This document shows, in pieces, positions 5,949-7,162 of a DNA stretch of 7,162 nt. The position numbers and the translations under genes are program-made. The stretch is taken from assembly GCA_004356265.1 (NCBI GenBank), contig SMXK01000189.1, forward strand, positions 1 to 7,162, given 5' to 3'. Source of the stretch: Bacteroidota bacterium (GTDB lineage: Bacteria; Bacteroidota; Rhodothermia; Rhodothermales; UBA10348). The notes under the pieces are model-generated. The model did not search any database and was not told the DNA's origin. It worked only from the letters and a program-made list of their open reading frames with translations. Every line of letters begins with the position of its first letter. Within the stretch, counting starts at the first letter, position 1.

Positions 5949-6995
5949 ATGACCTCGACCGAACCGGGTTCTCCTGAGATGCGCGCCCTGCTCAGGAAAC
6001 TGTCTGAAAATCAATTCCTCTCGAGGACTGAAGCCTCCGAAGCCATGACGCTCATGTTGGAAAACGCTTGCTCCACAGAGCAGATCGCGGGATTTCTTCT
6101 CGGACTCAGGTCTCGCGGGGAATCAGTTGACGAACTCGTCGGACTTACGAGTGCGATGCGAGATCAGTGTGTTAAAGTCAGGCTGCCGGACGCGACATCT
6201 GTGGATATAGTCGGAACGGGAGGCGACGGACTGAACACATTTAATATTTCGACTACGGCAGCATTTGTGTGCGCCGGAGCCGGTGTGTCAGTCGCAAAAC
6301 ACGGAAACAGGTCGGTATCCTCGAAATGTGGCTCTGCGGACGTACTCGAAAAACTCGGGGTCGCAACCCACCTGGACGCGCAGGGAATAGAAAAATGTCT
6401 GTCTGAGGCTGGAATCGCCTTTATGTTCGCGCCCGTATTTCACACCGCTCTTCGCCACGTAATGCCGGTTCGTAGAGCACTCGGCGTCCGGACGTGTTTC
6501 AATATTCTGGGGCCCTTGTGCAATCCAGCCGGAGTTTCTCGCCACTTTATAGGCGCCTTCAGCATTGAAATGGCTGAGCTCATGGCGCGTATTCTGATAA
6601 ATCTCGGGTCCACCCATGTCGTTGTTGCACACTCTGATGACGGTATGGATGAAATTTCCATCAGTGCACCTACAACCCTGTTTGTTTCTCTCCCCGAACG
6701 ACCTGAGATGAATAAAATCACTGTTACTCCCGAGCAATTCGGATTTGACCGGGCTCCGGTCGAGTCCATCGTAGGTGGAAATGCAGACACAAATGCGAAG
6801 ATTACTCTAGCGGTTTTGAGCGGAGAGCCGGGCCCGGCCTCGGACATTGTAATTCTGAACGCAGCTGGTGCTCTTTTTGCCTCGGGCGTGTGCGAGTCCA
6901 TGGAATTGGGAATTGAACGTGCGACTCGGTCGATTCAAAGTGGGAGCGCGCAGAAATCTCTCGATCAATTGATCGCGGCAACGCAGGCTCGTTGA
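5949..6995 (+). CDS. trpD: Anthranilate phosphoribosyltransferase
   Basis: TrpD transfers the 5-phosphoribosyl group of PRPP to anthranilate, giving N-(5-phosphoribosyl)anthranilate, the second step of the pathway. The 348 residues are of normal length. The N-terminal helical part (about 12-75) is followed by the PRPP-binding glycine motif GTGGD (89-93), NISTTAAF (99-106), KHGNR (117-121), SSKCGSADVLE (124-134), a RRALGVRTCFNILGPLCNP segment (175-193), the metal-binding-type DGMDE (231-235) and NAAGALF (304-310). The Cys in SSKCGS replaces the more usual Ser; the rest of the loop is intact. The gene starts 4 bases after the trpG stop, with GAG five bases ahead of the ATG as a poor ribosome binding site, and trpC follows after 3 bases. 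Confidence 0.97.
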   Translation: MTSTEPGSPEMRALLRKLSENQFLSRTEASEAMTLMLENACSTEQIAGFLLGLRSRGESVDELVGLTSAMRDQCVKVRLPDATSVDIVGTGGDGLNTFNISTTAAFVCAGAGVSVAKHGNRSVSSKCGSADVLEKLGVATHLDAQGIEKCLSEAGIAFMFAPVFHTALRHVMPVRRALGVRTCFNILGPLCNPAGVSRHFIGAFSIEMAELMARILINLGSTHVVVAHSDDGMDEISISAPTTLFVSLPERPEMNKITVTPEQFGFDRAPVESIVGGNADTNAKITLAVLSGEPGPASDIVILNAAGALFASGVCESMELGIERATRSIQSGSAQKSLDQLIAATQAR

Positions 6996-6998
6996 TCG

Positions 6999-7162
6999 AT
7001 GTCTGATACTATTCTACATACCATTGTGCGCGACGCCGCCGCTCCGCTGAAGAAGAAAATTCGGGACGTTCCCGTTTCATCTCTTTTGTCGATGGAAGGA
7101 TTTTCGCGCCCGTGCCACTCACTTGCAGATGCGCTGGAGGGATCTCCGGTGTCAATCATCGC
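6999..7162 (+). CDS. trpC: Indole-3-glycerol phosphate synthase, N-terminus (partial, runs off right edge)
   Basis: Only 54 full codons plus two bases are present (MSDTILHTIVRDA...). The opening fits TrpC: a TILxxIV-type helix, a Lys-rich stretch (KKKIRDVPVSSL, about 18-29), FSRPCHSLADAL (34-45) and VSIIA (50-54), where the family continues into the AEIKKxSPS substrate-binding segment, here beyond the edge. TrpC closes the indole ring from 1-(2-carboxyphenylamino)-1-deoxyribulose 5-phosphate. The position 3 bases after trpD matches the common trpG-trpD-trpC order and strongly supports the call despite the short fragment. No Shine-Dalgarno sequence is visible before the ATG. Whether trpF is fused to it or separate cannot be seen. 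Confidence 0.88.
   Translation, partial: MSDTILHTIVRDAAAPLKKKIRDVPVSSLLSMEGFSRPCHSLADALEGSPVSII

Noticed and set aside
6288..6901. Minus-strand open frames of about 150 codons opposite trpD
   Set aside because: trpD is fully supported on the plus strand; the opposing translations resemble no protein and overlap one another.

Overview
The window is a chromosomal stretch of a bacterium carrying most of a tryptophan-biosynthesis cluster, with a divergent transketolase gene at its left end. The mid-range base composition, mostly weak Shine-Dalgarno sequences, and a TrpC N-terminus (FSRPCHSL) and transketolase ThDP motif (SDGDLMEG) of the type I associate with Bacteroidota and relatives suggest the Bacteroidota/Rhodothermota/Balneolota group. 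That placement is an inference from motif style. No rRNA or marker gene is present to settle it.

Layout: bases 1-1051 (minus strand) hold the N-terminal half of transketolase, which runs off the left edge. A divergent intergenic region (1052-1240) contains a perfect DnaA-box-like nonamer and an 18-bp imperfect palindrome, and is the likely promoter region for both directions. Everything to the right is on the plus strand: an MscS-family channel (1241-2137), trpE (2134-3666), a 143-base gap, an unrecognised small gene (3810-4208), trpS (4221-5276), trpG (5273-5944), trpD (5949-6995) and the first 54 codons of trpC (6999 to the right edge). The channel-trpE and trpS-trpG junctions are 4-base ATGA overlaps. 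trpG-trpD and trpD-trpC are separated by 4 and 3 bases, and the unknown gene and trpS by 12.

How the genes work together: TrpE and TrpG form anthranilate synthase (chorismate + glutamine to anthranilate), TrpD adds the phosphoribosyl group from PRPP, and TrpC closes the indole ring after TrpF isomerisation. trpF, trpB and trpA are not in the window and may lie to the right. TrpRS uses the end product to charge tRNA-Trp. Transketolase handles erythrose-4-phosphate and ribose-5-phosphate, precursors of chorismate and PRPP. The unusual aspects are that the two anthranilate synthase subunits are split by an unknown gene plus trpS, that a mechanosensitive channel gene is translationally overlapped with trpE, and that trpG carries a perfect in-frame 21-bp tandem duplication in a lineage-specific insert. 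I saw no mobile element, CRISPR array, tRNA or rRNA. I found no wholly new multi-gene system: the least explained element is the small gene between trpE and trpS.
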